From assembly GCA_032173965.1 (NCBI GenBank), contig CM063284.1, positions 104,470,410 through 104,534,409 of the forward strand: a DNA stretch of 64,000 bases, given 5' to 3'. Below, one piece after another: positions 61,501 through 64,000 of the stretch. The DNA is from Sitta carolinensis (Eukaryota > Chordata > Aves > Passeriformes > Sittidae). The notes under the pieces were generated by a model, which did not search any database, had not been told where the DNA came from, and saw nothing but the letters and a program-made list of their open reading frames with translations. The first letter of the stretch is position 1; every line of letters begins with the position of its first letter. The position numbers and the translations under genes were made by a program.

Positions 61501-62879
61501 AACTTTACCAAAAAAATGAAAACCAACAACAGAGAAACCAATAGAAAACCAACACAAGTTAGTGTGGTATCCTGGTTTTGGCTGGGATAGAGTTAGTTTT
61601 CTGCTTGGTAACTGGACAGCTAACACAGAGTTAGGGAATGAATGGGAATACTCCAAATGAAAAATAAACCCAGGGTTTTTTTTAAAAAGCCCCAGAGTCA
61701 ACATACTGGAAGCTAAAGGTAGATGTGTCGCCCATATATATACACCCAGCTGAAGCTGATTTGTCCCTTCCAGCCTGGTCAGGATAGATCAGAAAACAAT
61801 AAAGATTCTCATTTTGGGTTTAGCATGAGGATAACATTGATGGCAACAATTCCAACATCAGTGTGTGAAGCAGTGCTTACCCTAAGTCAAGGAGTTTTCC
61901 ATTTCCTGTGCTCTGCCAGCAAGCAGGTGTGCAAAGGAAGCTGGGAGGTAACAAAGCCAGGATAGGTGACCTGAATTGGCCAAAGGGATATTCCATGCAC
62001 AGGATGTCATGCTCACTGTTATATAAATAATGGGAGTTGGCCAGGAGCCATGGATTTGTTTCTAAGGGATGGGCTGGACATCAGACAGTAGGTGGTGAGC
62101 AATCATATTGTGCATCAGTTGTTTCTCTTGGGTCATACTTCTTTCTCTCTCCGCTTTTTAATAAGAAAAATATTGATAATAATTTTTTTTTTTGTTTCAA
62201 TTTTTAAACTGTTCTTACAGTAGCCTGTAAGGATTGCTTTTTTCCTTGGATTCTTCTGCCCACCAGGGAGGCAGAGGCATGCAGTGTGAGTGAATGGCTG
62301 TGTGGCACTTGGTTGCCAGCTGGGGTTAGACCAAGACATACCTTATTACCATGCCTTTGTAGCTTTTGAGCCAATGATCTCAGTATTTGGCAAGGATCCT
62401 TTTCCCTGCCTGCAGATTGAAAATGTTTTGATTTCAGTTGCATTCCTTGGTCAAGTAGATACATTAAAAATCTTTTCCTTTTTCCTTTTTTTTTTTTTTT
62501 TTGATCATACAGGTCAGGAAGCTCATTTGGGAAGGCACTTTGCATTTGGTCCAAGAGGGACTCAAAAGTGGTTTTCTTCACCGTCCTACTGCAAAACTCA
62601 GTTGCAGGAAGAATAATGTTCCTCAACACATTGTCTGTGGGTTGGCTGAATTATGTGAAATGGCAAAGCAGTTTCCAGCTGTGAATGAAAGTGACCATCA
62701 AGCTGTATGTGTGCTAGAGGAGGAAACCTCCAGTGCAAAACAGGACCTGCTTTCGTGTGTTATGGAAAACAGCTCAAACTGTGCAAAGATAGTTGTGTTA
62801 ATGGGGCAGAAATACTTGGTACCACCAAAAAGCAGTTTCCTATTGTCTGATATTTCATGTTTACAGCCCCTTCTGAACT
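58098..62879 (+). CDS. METTL4: METTL4, N-terminal part (coding exons 2-4 of a larger gene)
   Basis: Methyltransferase-like 4, an MT-A70-family N6-adenine methyltransferase reported to act on U2 snRNA and debated for DNA. Three exons (429, 63 and 367 nt) join in frame to 286 codons plus one base. The N-terminus (MSVVHRLTAGWLVDHLSFIN) matches human. The rest of exon 2 is fast-evolving and Ser-rich, then KRKC.FNQGELDALEYHSK, then the conserved AELCEMAKQ, LMGQKYLVPPKSSFLLSDIS and PLLN, which directly precede the catalytic domain in human. The DPPW active site is not in the window. An in-frame TGA at 58068-58070 fixes the start to 58095 or 58098; the second ATG has A at -3 and fits human MSVV. Confidence 0.95.
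58527..61562. other. METTL4 intron 2 and first part of intron 3
   Basis: Intron 2 (58527-59252) and 59316-61562 of intron 3 are AT-rich with T-rich runs and no recognised repeat or gene. The open frame at 59985-60233 shows no similarity. Confidence 0.5.
59253..59315 (+). CDS. METTL4: METTL4 exon 3 (residues 144-164)
   Basis: 63 bases, phase 0 at both ends. Encodes KRKRKCVFNQGELDALEYHS, nearly identical to human. The Lys/Arg cluster KRKRK resembles a nuclear localisation signal. Preceded by a strong T-rich acceptor tract; donor GTAGGT. Confidence 0.95.
61563..62338 (+). mobile_element. ERVL-type solo LTR in METTL4 intron 3, sense orientation
   Basis: Begins TGTGGTATCCTGGTTTTGG then GCTGGGATAGAGTTAG, contains GTGGTGAGCAATCATATTGTG and CATCAGTTGTTTCTCTTGGG, and ends GCCAGCTGGGGTTAGACCAA plus GACA. 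This is the structure of a very common avian ERVL LTR (the usual ends are TGTGG...GGTTAAACCA.GACA). 776 bases. I see no matching flanking duplication, so it is older or altered at its edges. It ends about 175 bases before METTL4 exon 4. Confidence 0.75.
62513..62879 (+). CDS. METTL4: METTL4 exon 4 (residues 165-287)
   Basis: 367 bases. Encodes VRKLIWEGTLHLVQEGLKSG then AELCEMAKQFPAVNE and KYLVPPKSSFLLSDISCLQ, colinear with human. Preceded by a long poly-T tract and AG. Ends one base into the codon after PLLN, at donor GTAAGT. The next exon should begin the MT-A70 domain. Confidence 0.95.
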
Positions 62880-64000
62880 GTAAGTATCTTTAGGTGTTAG
62901 AATTTACTCCTTTTCTCCTGCCCAAGAAGGGCAGTTAATGTCAAGATGACTCAACAAACAAATATTGACATACAGCATCACACTGATAGCAAATGCTGCT
63001 GTGGGCTTTCAAGGTGGTATTTCTAACTTTGTGCAAATAGGTAAGGACTTTCAAATGAATCCTGAGCAGTTAGGAAATCACGTCATGAGGGGATTATTTG
63101 TCTCCAGGAGGCTCCTTTAAAAATCTCAGCCAAAATGCAACAGTTTGTGAGTGTGTTCTGAGCCATTGTCAGCATAGAAGTCATGTAATCATGTTGAATT
63201 GGGACTAGCTGTGCTTCTGGCTCCCTGTCCTACAGGATGAGCCTTTAGCATAGGTAGGTCCATGCTGCTGCTGAAGTGGTGGTCCTTCTGTCTTGATGTT
63301 TAGCTAGATTAGATCATGTAGGGGGGATGAGATAATGCACCTTAAAGCAAATGTTCACTTACAGACTCATCCTGTTCAGTGGCAGGTTCTTTTTAGATTG
63401 GAATAAACTGATCATGGAACAAAGCCCAGTATCCCCCATGGAAGGTAGCAGTTTGAGGGGCTGTGGCACCCAGCTGGAGTGCAACACCACTTTAGCAAGA
63501 CCACCAGTAGGCAAGCATGACTTGACTTTTCAGCTGCTGCATTTCACAGCTGCGAGTATTGTCTTATACAAAAATCAGTGTCGGAGAAATGGGGGGGATT
63601 TTAGAATAAACAAGTCCTCTGTAAAAGTAGATCAAAAACTATCCAAGCCACTGTTGCCAGCTCTAAGCTGACAGCATGCATCGGTCTTCAGTGCCATTCC
63701 ATTAACTTTCAAATTGACCTTCATTATTATTATAATTAGTATTATTTTTATTACTATCACAATAAAGCTAGGCTTTATCAGAAGTCTTACAAGAAAGATG
63801 TTGCATGTGAACAAGAGCTGAGCATTACTGGTCTACCCTCTAATCACTAAATTTAGATTTTTTGATTGCACATGAGAAGAGAGGAAGTATATGTAACTTA
63901 GACATATTTTTTAATTTTGTTTTATATTGAGAAGATATTCAGGAGGTAGAATCTTACTATCTAAATAATAATTTTGCATTTGAAGTCCAGAATCTAGCTA
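62880..64000. other. METTL4 intron 4, partial
   Basis: Sequence after the exon 4 donor to the window end. No next exon is visible: I searched for the DPPW-containing MT-A70 segment and did not find it. The open frame at 63351-63671 shows no similarity. AT-rich runs lie near 63,720-63,760. Confidence 0.55.

Noticed and set aside
63351..63671. 106-codon frame after METTL4 exon 4 as the next METTL4 exon
   Set aside because: No MT-A70 motif or similarity to METTL4; there is no phase-compatible acceptor joining it to exon 4 in a recognisable way.

Overview
The window is nuclear DNA from a bird, most likely a songbird. Three signs point that way. All coding sequence is in short vertebrate-style exons with GT-AG introns. 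The interspersed repeats are CR1 LINE fragments plus endogenous retrovirus LTRs of types common in passerine genomes. The gene order SMCHD1 - NDC80 - METTL4 matches the conserved vertebrate block known from human 18p11.32. I recognised the genes by comparing exon translations with the known vertebrate proteins; no search was run.

Layout. (1) 1-28,256, minus strand: the 5' part of SMCHD1, coding exons 1-19, giving 816 residues in one unbroken frame. This covers the ubiquitin-like N-terminus, the GHKL ATPase and the start of the long middle region; the hinge lies beyond base 1. The start codon sits in a CpG island (about 27,440-28,850), just downstream of a very AT-rich stretch of intron 1. (2) 28,257-42,134: a 13.9 kb intergenic tract crowded with retroelements: two adjacent CR1 copies, a solo LTR with a 6-bp target-site duplication, an ERVL-like LTR with a short piece of internal sequence, a second solo LTR with a 5-bp duplication, and one more CR1. 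(3) 42,135-55,223, minus strand: the complete NDC80 coding sequence, 16 coding exons for 640 residues plus stop, with a probable non-coding first exon whose donor is at 56,969/56,968. (4) About 56,970-57,293: a compact CpG-rich divergent promoter shared by NDC80 (minus) and METTL4 (plus). (5) 57,293-64,000, plus strand: the 5' part of METTL4, a non-coding first exon and three coding exons (286 residues). The catalytic MT-A70 domain lies past the right edge.

Functions. NDC80 is the microtubule-binding subunit of the outer kinetochore Ndc80 complex. METTL4 is an N6-adenine methyltransferase of the MT-A70 family. SMCHD1 is a GHKL-ATPase chromatin silencing factor. They share conserved synteny rather than a pathway. 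NDC80 and METTL4 are likely to share promoter elements, including a CHR-type cell-cycle motif facing NDC80.

I found no undescribed system. The most useful second-look items are the divergent promoter, the two LTR insertions with intact target-site duplications, the ERVL-like fragment with a basic 150-codon frame, the retroelement crowding between NDC80 and SMCHD1, and the upstream ATGs in the METTL4 leader.
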